A program made the translations under genes and the position numbers. A stretch of 64,000 bases of DNA from Brevundimonas mediterranea. GTDB lineage: Bacteria > Pseudomonadota > Alphaproteobacteria > Caulobacterales > Caulobacteraceae. Location: the NCBI RefSeq assembly GCF_011064825.1, contig NZ_CP048751.1:2852001-2916000 (forward strand), written 5' to 3'. How positions within the stretch are numbered: the stretch's first letter is position 1; each line of letters opens with the position of its first letter. The notes below the pieces were generated by a model. It made no database searches and was not told where the DNA came from. It worked only from the letters and a program-made list of their open reading frames with translations. This document shows, one piece after another, positions 1-11,779 of the stretch.

Positions 1-2963
<2,963 letters not shown>

Positions 2964-2993
2964 TCTCCGGGTTCGGATGTGATGAAATGAAGA

Positions 2994-3026
2994 GGGCGGC
3001 GCCGGCGACGGCGCCGCCCTTTTTTC
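2994..3026 (+). terminator. Rho-independent terminator after rpoC
   Basis: A GC-only inverted repeat (GGGCGGCGCC, short loop, GGCGCCGCCC) is followed directly by seven T residues. It lies 30 bases after the rpoC stop and immediately abuts the stop codon of the convergent gene ending at 3026, so it separates rpoC from the opposite-strand pair. Confidence 0.9.
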
Positions 3027-3853
3027 TATTCGTCCTTCCCGCCGATCTGCAGACCGCCGATGCTAGCCGAAAGGCCCTGAGGGCGGCGTTCGCCCCGGTT
3101 GATCGTCGTCTCTGCGCCCTGGCGCATGTCCACGCCCGGTACGTCGGGCAATTGCGCCCCGGCGCAGCCTGTACCGAAGTTGGATCCTGGGCAGTCCGCC
3201 GGGCCGACCACGCCGACGCCGCCGGACAGGGGGCGACGCTTGGCTTCCCATTCCGCCAGACGGCGAGCGCCCTCGCGGGCGAAGGCGGCGTCGCGCTGGG
3301 GATTGCCTGAGCCGGTGATCGGGGCGGCGTTCTCGCCGCGCCGGGCGAACGCGTCACGGCAATGGCGACGTTCGGCGTCGTTCAACAGGTCGGGCGAGGC
3401 GCAGCCGGGCAGGCCCTGGCGCAGCGACCGCGCCATGGCCCCGGACCGATTGGCGGGATCGACCCGCCAGACGTCGGCCGGCGGCGGCGCGCCTGGCGGG
3501 GCCGGTGCGGCCAGACGGGGACGCAGAGGCGCGGGCCGGGGCGCGGCCTCCGTCTCGGGCGTCCGCACCGACGGGGCGGGCGAGGCGTTCGAGGCAGAGG
3601 CGGCGACGGGGGCGACTTCCGGTCGGGTCACGGTCGGGACGCGCGGTCGCTCATCGGGCAGCAGGGGGCGGGGCTCGATGTCGAGATAGATCGGCGGCGG
3701 GGCGGCGACGATGTCGCCCCCCTCGATCCCCAGGGCCGTGAAGGACAGGGCGGCGATCAGGGCGGTGTTGATGGCGACAGCCGCCGTCGCCAGACCCGCC
3801 TTGCGCCAGTCGGGGCGTCGTCGATTCGGACGGGGCAGGGCGGACACGCTCAT
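3026..3853 (-). CDS. Membrane-anchored hypothetical protein, paralog of its upstream neighbour
   Basis: A 275-residue protein of unknown function. It has a short basic N-terminus, one hydrophobic segment at about residues 18-44 (KAGLATAAVAINTALIAALS), a motif IYLDIEPRPLLPDERP at about 55-70, then a long Pro/Ala-rich linker. The C-terminal domain carries four or more Cys residues and the motif ITGSGNPQRDAAFAREGARRLAEWEAK (residues split here for reference to about 178-204). This architecture suggests a single-pass, periplasm-facing protein. The gene immediately upstream (start 4530) encodes a protein with the same layout, and the two overlap by four bases (ATGA), so they are co-translated tandem duplicates. 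No known family is recognised. Confidence 0.75.
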   Translation of the reverse strand: MSVSALPRPNRRRPDWRKAGLATAAVAINTALIAALSFTALGIEGGDIVAAPPPIYLDIEPRPLLPDERPRVPTVTRPEVAPVAASASNASPAPSVRTPETEAAPRPAPLRPRLAAPAPPGAPPPADVWRVDPANRSGAMARSLRQGLPGCASPDLLNDAERRHCRDAFARRGENAAPITGSGNPQRDAAFAREGARRLAEWEAKRRPLSGGVGVVGPADCPGSNFGTGCAGAQLPDVPGVDMRQGAETTINRGERRPQGLSASIGGLQIGGKDE

Positions 3854-4530
3854 TCACGACGCTTTCGCAGATTGGGCAGGAGACCGTCCCGCGAAGAGAA
3901 GAGATCGACTTCGATATTGACGCCCTCGCACCCTGCGACCGGGTGGGGCGTCTCGCAAGCTGGATCGCCGCGCGGCGGTTCAGCGCGCTGCGCCTCCCAT
4001 GCGGCCAATCTCCGCGCGCCGTGCCGGGCGAAGACAGCGTCGCGTTCGGCGTCGCCCGAGCCGGCGATGGGCCGCGCCGCGCCTGCGAATCGTCGCGCTC
4101 GATCTTCGCAGTAGCGACGCGCCTCGACCGACAGTCTGTTCGGTCCCTCGCAGGACAGGGGCAGGCCGCGCGTCGCCGCACCGGGGCCGACCCGCCAACG
4201 CGAATCGATGGCGTCGCCTAGGGTGGGGGCAGGAACGGCGGAAGGCTCAATGCGGCTGTCGTCGGGGCGCGGAACGCCGTCGGCGTCCTGCAGGATGCGG
4301 TGCGAGGCCGTGCGGGAAGCCGAGAAGGGCCTGACGGGCGCGCGCTCCTGGGCCAGGCGCGGGCGCGGCTCGATATAGAGATACAGGGGCGCGGCGGCCG
4401 GGGCGCCAAGATGGCCGGAGCGAGTGTCGCCGACGGACAGAAGCGCGATCAGGCCCGCATTCAGGCCCATGGAGACAACTACCAGCCCCGCCCTTCGCCC
4501 TCTCGACGGCCAGCCGCTCTCGGTCCGCAT
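3850..4530 (-). CDS. Membrane-anchored hypothetical protein, tandem paralog
   Basis: About 226 residues from the ATG at 4530 (MRTESGWPSRGRR). An upstream in-frame extension exists but its composition looks non-coding, so the internal ATG just before the hydrophobic segment is preferred. It matches its downstream neighbour: a basic start, one transmembrane segment (AGLVVVSMGLNAGLIALLS), LYLYIEPRPRLAQERAP shortly after, and a C-terminal IAGSGDAERDAVFARHGARR block with paired cysteines (SCEGP, RYCEDR, ACETP, GCEG). Function unknown; the shared IEPRP and GSG..RDA.FAR.GARRLA.WEA motifs define the pair. Confidence 0.72.
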   Translation of the reverse strand: MRTESGWPSRGRRAGLVVVSMGLNAGLIALLSVGDTRSGHLGAPAAAPLYLYIEPRPRLAQERAPVRPFSASRTASHRILQDADGVPRPDDSRIEPSAVPAPTLGDAIDSRWRVGPGAATRGLPLSCEGPNRLSVEARRYCEDRARRFAGAARPIAGSGDAERDAVFARHGARRLAAWEAQRAEPPRGDPACETPHPVAGCEGVNIEVDLFSSRDGLLPNLRKRRE

Positions 4531-4941
4531 CCTGACCCCCCCCGTCACCCGAAAACGAGGCTCGGCTGCAAGCGTGGCCGCTTTCGGGCGCAGGTTGGGT
4601 TTGTTCGCGTCTTGGCTGTCGGCCAGCGCCAGGGGGCCGCCGCCGCACTTGACCAATCCCCCTATCGCGCGTAGAAGCCGCCCACTTTCGAGGCGTGGCC
4701 GGTTCGCCGGTCGCTGAGATCGTGACAATTGAACGGACGGGCTGTGCCCGCCGGAACGCCCAAAGCGCGCGTTCCGGCCCTTTGTGTTTTCCGGTGCGCC
4801 GGAGCGAACCAGGGACTGTTCGGGTCACGCGATCAGTCTCGATGACACCCGGGCGAGGGGATGGTCCCCCGTTCACAAGAAGGCGAGAGGCGCTTCGGTC
4901 GAAAGACACACGCCTCCATCAGAAGTCGAGATAAGTTTCGA
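4531..4941 (+). other. Leader/intergenic region upstream of rpsL
   Basis: 411 bases without a convincing gene. It holds the divergent promoter region for the hypothetical pair and the str-operon leader, including the hairpin listed separately at 4750-4790. Nothing resembling a tRNA was found. Confidence 0.6.
4750..4790 (+). terminator. Hairpin with T-rich tail in the str-operon leader (attenuator-like)
   Basis: A perfect 9-bp stem GCCGGAACG / CGTTCCGGC (4750-4758 with 4770-4778) with an 11-base loop is followed by CCTTTGTGTTTT. It is 150 bases upstream of rpsL with no gene before it on the same strand, so it could be an attenuator or the terminator of a short leader transcript. Position is certain; role is inferred. 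Confidence 0.55.
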
Positions 4942-5316
4942 ATGCCTACGATCAACCAGCTGATCCGCAAGCCGCGCAAGCCCAAGCCCACCCGTAACAA
5001 GGTGCCGGCTCTGGAGGGTTCGCCCCAGCGTCGCGGCGTCTGCACCCGCGTTTACACCACGACCCCGAAGAAGCCGAACTCGGCTCTGCGTAAGGTCGCC
5101 AAGGTCCGTCTGGCCAAGAACGGCTACGAAGCCGTTTGCTACATCCCCGGTGAAGGCCACAACCTTCAGGAACACTCGGTTGTTCTGATCCGCGGCGGCC
5201 GCGTGAAGGACTTGCCCGGCGTTCGCTACCACATCCTGCGCGGCGTGCTCGACACGCAGGGCGTCAAGGACCGCAAGCAGCGTCGTTCGCACTACGGCGC
5301 CAAGCGTCCGAAGTAA
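4942..5316 (+). CDS. rpsL: 30S ribosomal protein S12
   Basis: 124-residue decoding-centre protein of the small subunit. The start [13 protein letters not shown] is the family start, and the upstream in-frame ATG at 4861 is rejected because S12 proteins do not carry that extension. Conserved loops [13 protein letters not shown] (Lys43) and [13 protein letters not shown] are the classical streptomycin-resistance positions and are wild type here. First gene of the rpsL-rpsG-fusA-tuf operon. Confidence 0.98.
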   Translation: MPTINQLIRKPRKPKPTRNKVPALEGSPQRRGVCTRVYTTTPKKPNSALRKVAKVRLAKNGYEAVCYIPGEGHNLQEHSVVLIRGGRVKDLPGVRYHILRGVLDTQGVKDRKQRRSHYGAKRPK

Positions 5317-5397
5317 GCCATTCGCGTCCGGGCCCTCGCGCCCGGAGGCCTTTTCGAGATCTTCCCGGCGAGCGCCGGGCACTGCAAGGAATACTCC

Positions 5398-5871
5398 ATG
5401 TCGCGTCGTCACCGCGCCCAGAAGCGTGAAGTTCTGCCGGATCCCAAGTTCGGGGACCTGATCGTCACCAAGTTCATGAACTACGTCATGTACGAAGGTA
5501 AGAAGGCCGTCGCCGAGAACATCGTGTACGGCGCCTTCGACATCCTGGCCGACAAGAAGAAAGACCAGGAGCCGGTCGCCACCTTCCACGCCGCCCTGGA
5601 CAATGTCGCCCCGTCGGTCGAAGTCCGTTCGCGTCGCGTCGGCGGCGCCACCTATCAGGTGCCGGTCGAGGTCCGTCCGGACCGTCGTCGCGCCCTGGCC
5701 ATCCGCTGGCTGGTCAACGCCGCGCGCAAGCGTGGTGAAAACACCATGACCGAGAAGCTGGCCGCCGAGCTGCTGGACGCCTCGAACAATCGCGGCACCG
5801 CGGTCAAAAAGCGCGAAGACACCCACAAGATGGCCGAGGCGAACCGCGCCTTCAGCCACTATCGCTGGTAA
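5398..5871 (+). CDS. rpsG: 30S ribosomal protein S7
   Basis: 157 residues, the normal length. It nucleates assembly of the 30S head and binds the 3' domain of 16S r[23 protein letters not shown] and [19 protein letters not shown] are diagnostic. It follows rpsL by 81 bases and has a GGA-type ribosome-binding site (GCAAGGAATACTCC) before the ATG. Confidence 0.98.
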   Translation: MSRRHRAQKREVLPDPKFGDLIVTKFMNYVMYEGKKAVAENIVYGAFDILADKKKDQEPVATFHAALDNVAPSVEVRSRRVGGATYQVPVEVRPDRRRALAIRWLVNAARKRGENTMTEKLAAELLDASNNRGTAVKKREDTHKMAEANRAFSHYRW

Positions 5872-6037
5872 GCGTCTTAAAACCGTCTCCCTTTCAAAGG
5901 TAATGGGCGGTTCCTATCTAAGACTATCCGGCGCGGGCGGTTTGAGCTAAATCGCCCGCGCTTGCTTATCCGCTGCATCGACGATCATCCCGAGGGCGCG
6001 ACCCGCGTCCTAGACCTACTTCTCAAGGCACGTTTTC

Positions 6038-8116
6038 ATGGCTCGTACGCACAAGCTCGAGGACTACCGCAACTTCGGCATCATGGCCCACATCGACGCG
6101 GGCAAGACGACGACGACCGAGCGGATTCTCTATTACACCGGCAAGAACCACAAGATCGGCGAAGTGCACGACGGCGCTGCGACCATGGACTGGATGGACC
6201 AGGAGCAGGAACGCGGCATCACGATCACTTCGGCCGCGACGACCGCCTTCTGGCAGGGCAAGCGCCTGAACATCATCGACACCCCCGGACACGTGGACTT
6301 CACCATCGAAGTCGAGCGTTCGCTTCGCGTCCTCGACGGCGCCGTGACCGTGCTGGACGGCAACGCCGGCGTTGAGCCGCAGACCGAAACCGTCTGGCGC
6401 CAGGCCGACAAATATTCGGTGCCGCGCATCGTCTTCGTCAACAAGATGGACAAGATCGGCGCCGACTTCGACGCTTCGGTCCAGTCGATCCGCGACCGCC
6501 TGGGCGCCAAGGCCGTGCCGATCCAGTTCCCGATCGGTTCGGAAAACACCCTGTCCGGCCTGGTCGACATCGTCGAGATGCGCTCGGTCGTCTGGGACAA
6601 CGACGCCCTGGGCGCCAACTTCACCGTTGGCGAGATCCCGGCGGACCTGGTCGACAAGGCCAATGAAGCCCGCCAGTACCTGATCGACAACGCCGTCGAA
6701 CTCGACGACGAAGCCATGCAGGCCTATCTGGACGGCGTCGAGCCTTCGGTCGAAGTGCTGAAGAAGTGCATCCGCAAGGCCGTGCTGACCGGCGCCTTCT
6801 ATCCGATCCTGTGCGGCTCGGCCTTCAAGAACAAGGGCGTGCAGACGCTGCTGGACGCCGTGGTCGACTATCTGCCGTCGCCGCTGGACATCCCGCCGAC
6901 GCCGGGCATCGACTTCAAGACGGAAGAGCCGATCACCCGCAAGGCCTCGGACGACGAGCCCCTGTCGGTTCTGGCGTTCAAGATCATGGACGACCCCTTC
7001 GTCGGCTCGCTGACCTTCTGCCGCCTGTATTCGGGCAAGATGGAAACGGGCATGAGCCTGCTGAACTCCAGCCGCGACAAGAAAGAGCGCGTCGGCCGGA
7101 TGCTGCAGATGCACTCGAACAACCGTGAAGACGTCAAGGAAGCCTTCGCCGGCGACATCGTCGCCCTGGCCGGCCTGAAGGAAACCCGCACCGGGGACAC
7201 CCTGTGCGATCCGCTGAAGTCGCCCGTCATCCTCGAGAAGATGGAATTCCCGGCTCCGGTCATCGAGATCTCGGTCGAGCCCAAGACCAAGGCCGACCAG
7301 GAGAAGCTGGGCGTCGCCCTGGCCAAGCTGGCTTCGGAAGATCCGTCCTTCACCGTCTCGACCGACCATGAGTCGGGCCAGACCATCCTGAAGGGCATGG
7401 GCGAGCTTCACCTGGACATCAAGATCGACATCCTGAAGCGCACCTACAAGGTCGAGGCCACCATCGGCGCGCCGCAGGTCGCCTATCGTGAATCCCTGGG
7501 CCGCAAGGTCGACATCGACTACACCCACAAGAAGCAGACCGGCGGTACGGGCCAGTTCGCCCGCGTCATGATCACCTTCGAACCGGGCGAGCCGGGTTCG
7601 GGCTTCGTGTTCGAGAACTCGATCGTCGGCGGCGCGGTGCCCAAGGAATATATCCCGGGCGTCGAAAAGGGTCTGAACTCCATCAAGGATTCGGGTCTGC
7701 TGGCCGGCTTCCCGCTGATCGACTTCAAGGCGACCCTGACGGACGGCAAGTACCACGACGTCGACTCCAGCGTGCTGGCGTTCGAAATCGCGGCGCGCGC
7801 CGCCTTCCGCGAACTGAAGGAAAAGGGCGCGCCGAAGCTGCTCGAGCCGATCATGGCGGTCGAGGTCGTGACCCCCGAGGAATACCTCGGCTCGGTCATC
7901 GGCGACCTGAACGGCCGTCGCGGGATGATCCAGGGTCAGGACATGCGCGGCAACGCCACCGTGGTGAACGCCTTCGTGCCGCTGGCCAACATGTTCGGCT
8001 ATGTGAACACGCTGCGCGGCATGTCGCAGGGCCGCGCCCAGTTCACGATGCAATATGACCACTACGAGCCCGTGCCGCAGCACGTCGCCGACGAAGTGAT
8101 CAAGAAGTACGCCTAA
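6038..8116 (+). CDS. fusA: Translation elongation factor G
   Basis: 692-residue GTPase that drives translocation and, with RRF, ribosome recycling. The P-loop [13 protein letters not shown], switch [11 protein letters not shown] and NKMDKIGAD guanine-recognition motif are in the first 150 residues. Domain IV ([21 protein letters not shown]) and domain V follow in normal order. A long open frame on the opposite strand is only a coding shadow. Confidence 0.98.
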   Translation: MARTHKLEDYRNFGIMAHIDAGKTTTTERILYYTGKNHKIGEVHDGAATMDWMDQEQERGITITSAATTAFWQGKRLNIIDTPGHVDFTIEVERSLRVLDGAVTVLDGNAGVEPQTETVWRQADKYSVPRIVFVNKMDKIGADFDASVQSIRDRLGAKAVPIQFPIGSENTLSGLVDIVEMRSVVWDNDALGANFTVGEIPADLVDKANEARQYLIDNAVELDDEAMQAYLDGVEPSVEVLKKCIRKAVLTGAFYPILCGSAFKNKGVQTLLDAVVDYLPSPLDIPPTPGIDFKTEEPITRKASDDEPLSVLAFKIMDDPFVGSLTFCRLYSGKMETGMSLLNSSRDKKERVGRMLQMHSNNREDVKEAFAGDIVALAGLKETRTGDTLCDPLKSPVILEKMEFPAPVIEISVEPKTKADQEKLGVALAKLASEDPSFTVSTDHESGQTILKGMGELHLDIKIDILKRTYKVEATIGAPQVAYRESLGRKVDIDYTHKKQTGGTGQFARVMITFEPGEPGSGFVFENSIVGGAVPKEYIPGVEKGLNSIKDSGLLAGFPLIDFKATLTDGKYHDVDSSVLAFEIAARAAFRELKEKGAPKLLEPIMAVEVVTPEEYLGSVIGDLNGRRGMIQGQDMRGNATVVNAFVPLANMFGYVNTLRGMSQGRAQFTMQYDHYEPVPQHVADEVIKKYA

Positions 8117-8146
8117 GCTTTTCCTTTCGGAGAAGCGGACCTAAAA

Positions 8147-8170
8147 GCGCCCGGCCCGAAAGCCGGGCGC
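8147..8170 (+). terminator. Intercistronic hairpin between fusA and tuf
   Basis: A perfect 9-bp stem GCGCCCGGC / GCCGGGCGC closes the 6-base loop CCGAAA. No T tract follows, so it more likely sets mRNA processing, stability or partial attenuation than full termination. Confidence 0.6.
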
Positions 8171-8222
8171 CCTTAACCCCCAGACTGCAGGAACCCCGGT
8201 TCGGGGACCTAGGAGCTAGAAA

Positions 8223-9413
<1,191 letters not shown>

Positions 9414-9440
9414 TCGATAGTCGACCTAGTCGCGTAACAG

Positions 9441-9474
9441 AACGGCCCCCGGAGCGATCCGGGGGCCGTTTTGC
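9441..9474 (+). terminator. Terminator of the str operon, likely bidirectional
   Basis: AACGGCCCCCGG, a short spacer, then CCGGGGGCCGTTTT. The AA/TT flanks let the hairpin serve both tuf and the convergent thioredoxin-like gene that ends at 9501. Confidence 0.85.
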
Positions 9475-9500
9475 TGTGTGGACTGCCTTGCGGCTTCAGA

Positions 9501-10289
9501 TCAGCGCTTGGCGGCCTCGATCATCCGGGCGATCTCGGCGGGGTCGATGCTGGCGGCGGCCTTGCCGTTGACGAAGAAGGTGGGGGTGCCCTGCAGCTTC
9601 AGCGCCGCCGCCGCCGTGTGGATGTCGGCGATGTGGCGGGTGGTTTCCGGCGCGACCAGGGTCTGTTTGGCGCGCGCCATGTCCACGCCGTGTTGGGCCA
9701 GGATGCGGTCGGTGGATTCGGGCGTCAGGGCGCGCTCGGACATCAGGGCGTCGTAGACCTCCAGATACTTGCCCTGCTGGTGCGCGGCCAGCGCGGCGCG
9801 GGCGGCGTACTGGGACGCGACGTCCTCGCCTCGGTCCAGGATGGGCCAATCCTTGAAGACGAAGCGGACGTCAGGGTGGGCCGCCATCAGGGCGCGGAAC
9901 TGGGGCGCCACGGCCTTGCAGCCGGGGCAGCGGAAGTCGAAGAACTCGATCACCGTCACCTTGGCGTCGGCCGGGCCGAACGCGGGGTCGCGGGCGTCGG
10001 GGGCCAGCAGGGTGGCATTGGCGGCCGCCGCTGTATTGGTGTCGTCGACGCGGGCCTGGCCCTCCTTGGCCTGAAGCGCCAGGCTGGCCTCCTGCAGCAC
10101 CTCGGGGTGGGCCAGCAGATAGGTGCGGACGTCGTCGCCCGAACCGCCGCCGAAATAGGGGGCGGCGGCCAGGCCCAGGGCCACGACCGAGACGCCCAGC
10201 GCGACATAGCCGGCGACCGCGCCCGTGAGGCGGCTGCTCTTGGCGGGCGGCGGGGTGTGGGGCTCAGGCGCGGGGGCGTCGTCGGTCAT
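9501..10289 (-). CDS. DsbA-family thioredoxin-fold oxidoreductase, membrane-anchored
   Basis: 262 residues: a cytoplasmic Pro-rich N-terminus, one transmembrane segment at about 24-48 (AGYVALGVSVVALGLAAAPYF), then a periplasmic thioredoxin fold of the DsbA type. The redox motif is CPGC in IEFFDFRCPGCKAVAPQF, and the cis-proline loop is LQGTPTFFVNGK. It probably catalyses disulfide formation or isomerisation in the periplasm (ScsC/Com1-like). It lies 31 bases downstream of the M48 peptidase gene on the same strand and is probably co-transcribed with it, consistent with shared envelope-protein quality control. Confidence 0.9.
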   Translation of the reverse strand: MTDDAPAPEPHTPPPAKSSRLTGAVAGYVALGVSVVALGLAAAPYFGGGSGDDVRTYLLAHPEVLQEASLALQAKEGQARVDDTNTAAAANATLLAPDARDPAFGPADAKVTVIEFFDFRCPGCKAVAPQFRALMAAHPDVRFVFKDWPILDRGEDVASQYAARAALAAHQQGKYLEVYDALMSERALTPESTDRILAQHGVDMARAKQTLVAPETTRHIADIHTAAAALKLQGTPTFFVNGKAAASIDPAEIARMIEAAKR

Positions 10290-10320
10290 GAAGGCTCGCA
10301 GTCAGTAGGGGGGCAGGGCG

Positions 10321-11721
10321 TCAGTTCAGCGTGGTCGGCTTGCGCGCGGCGTCGCGACGATCAAGGTCCAGCAGATCGTCGGGCGTGGCGCCTGACGCCA
10401 GGACGATGTCCACCGCCCGGCGCCATTCGATGGAATTGGGGTCCAGCATGCTGCGGGCCCGCAGGGCGAACTGGGTGGCTTCGCGCTCCTGGCCGGCGGC
10501 GAAATAATACTCGGCCGTCGCCAGACGGGCCTCGCCCTCCTTGCCCTGGGCGGCGTAGGCCTGGCCCAGCAGACGCCAGGCCATGGTGTTCTCCCGCTCG
10601 GCGACGGTGGCGTGCTTCAACTGGTCGATGGCCTCGTCCAGGTTCTTGGGATCGTCCGTGCCGATCAGGGCGTGGGCCAGGTTGATGCGCAGCAGGGGGG
10701 CGTCGGGCTTGAGCCGCACGGCCTCGCGGTGGGCGGCGACGGCCTCGACCGGACGGCCCTCCTCGAAATAGATCTGCCCCTTCAGTTCGGCGAAATAAGG
10801 GTTCTGCGGGTCCTCGGCGATCAGGGCGTCCACCGCCGACAGGGCCTTGTCGGTCTGGCCGTCGCGATACCAGGCGATGGCGCGGGCGTAGCGGGCGGGC
10901 AGGGCCGTGTCTGTCGAGGGATAGGCGCGCAGGGTGGTGTTCGGCGGATCCATGAAGGCGTGGATCTTGGCCAGGATCAGGGCGTGCTGGGCCATTCGCT
11001 CGGGGCTGTCGCGATGATCATAGTGGGGCTGGTCCTGCACGAAGCGGCGCATGGATTCGATGCGCTGCGACGACAGGGGATGGCTGCGGAAATAGGGATA
11101 GCGGCGGGCGTCGGAGAAGACTTCCTGGGCGCGGAAATTCTCGAAGAAGGAGACCAGGCCCGCGCCGGATTCGCCGGCGCCCTCCAGGGCGCGGGCGCCG
11201 GTCAGGTCGGCTTCGCCCTCCTGGCCCTGCATATACTGAAGCGCGCCGATCGTGCCGAAATACTGGCTGGAGCCCAGCAGGGCGAGGCCCGCGTCCGGCG
11301 CGCCGGCGGCGATGGCCAGGGCCCCGAGGGCCATGGTCATGAACATCGGCTGTTTGGCGGCGTTCTGGGCCCCGTCGCGCAGGGTGTGGCGGTTCTTGAT
11401 ATGGCCCGCCTCGTGCGCCATCACCCCCAGCAGTTCGTTGGGGTTCTTGGTCCGCAGGATCAGGCCGGTGTTGACGCCCATGATCCGCCCACGCGTGGCG
11501 AAGGCGTTCAGCTCGTTGTCATTGACCAGGAGAACTTCGACGTCGGTCGGGTTCAACCCCATGGAGACGAAGACCGGATCGACCCATTCGCGGATGATGC
11601 CCTCGATCTCGGTGTCGCGGATCAGGCTCTGGGCCGAGGCCTGGCCGGCGGCGGCGAGGGCTGCGAAGCCCACCGCCGCCGCGGCCAGAACACGAGATGC
11701 GGAACGGGGAAGCCACGTCAT
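10321..11721 (-). CDS. M48 family zinc metallopeptidase with TPR repeats (BepA-like)
   Basis: 466 residues from the ATG at 11721. Signal peptide VLAAAAVGFAALAAAGQASAQS with predicted cleavage after ASA. The catalytic zinc motif is HEAGH (VMAHEAGHIKNRHTL), with the third ligand Glu in the GEADLTGARAL segment. The C-terminal half is built of TPR-like repeats (YFEEGRPVEAVAAHREAVRLKPDAP and following). Known relatives such as BepA/YfgC proofread outer-membrane protein assembly in the periplasm. The start upstream at 11799 is rejected because it would place 26 hydrophilic residues before the signal peptide. Confidence 0.92.
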   Translation of the reverse strand: MTWLPRSASRVLAAAAVGFAALAAAGQASAQSLIRDTEIEGIIREWVDPVFVSMGLNPTDVEVLLVNDNELNAFATRGRIMGVNTGLILRTKNPNELLGVMAHEAGHIKNRHTLRDGAQNAAKQPMFMTMALGALAIAAGAPDAGLALLGSSQYFGTIGALQYMQGQEGEADLTGARALEGAGESGAGLVSFFENFRAQEVFSDARRYPYFRSHPLSSQRIESMRRFVQDQPHYDHRDSPERMAQHALILAKIHAFMDPPNTTLRAYPSTDTALPARYARAIAWYRDGQTDKALSAVDALIAEDPQNPYFAELKGQIYFEEGRPVEAVAAHREAVRLKPDAPLLRINLAHALIGTDDPKNLDEAIDQLKHATVAERENTMAWRLLGQAYAAQGKEGEARLATAEYYFAAGQEREATQFALRARSMLDPNSIEWRRAVDIVLASGATPDDLLDLDRRDAARKPTTLN

Positions 11722-11779
11722 GGCGTACTCCAGTAGCGGCCGACCCCCGTCTGCATCCTCACAGTCTAATCGTGACCGA

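Noticed and set aside
6023..8083. 686-codon open frame on the minus strand opposite fusA
   Set aside because: High-GC shadow: fusA is unmistakable in the other strand and the antisense product has no recognisable domain.
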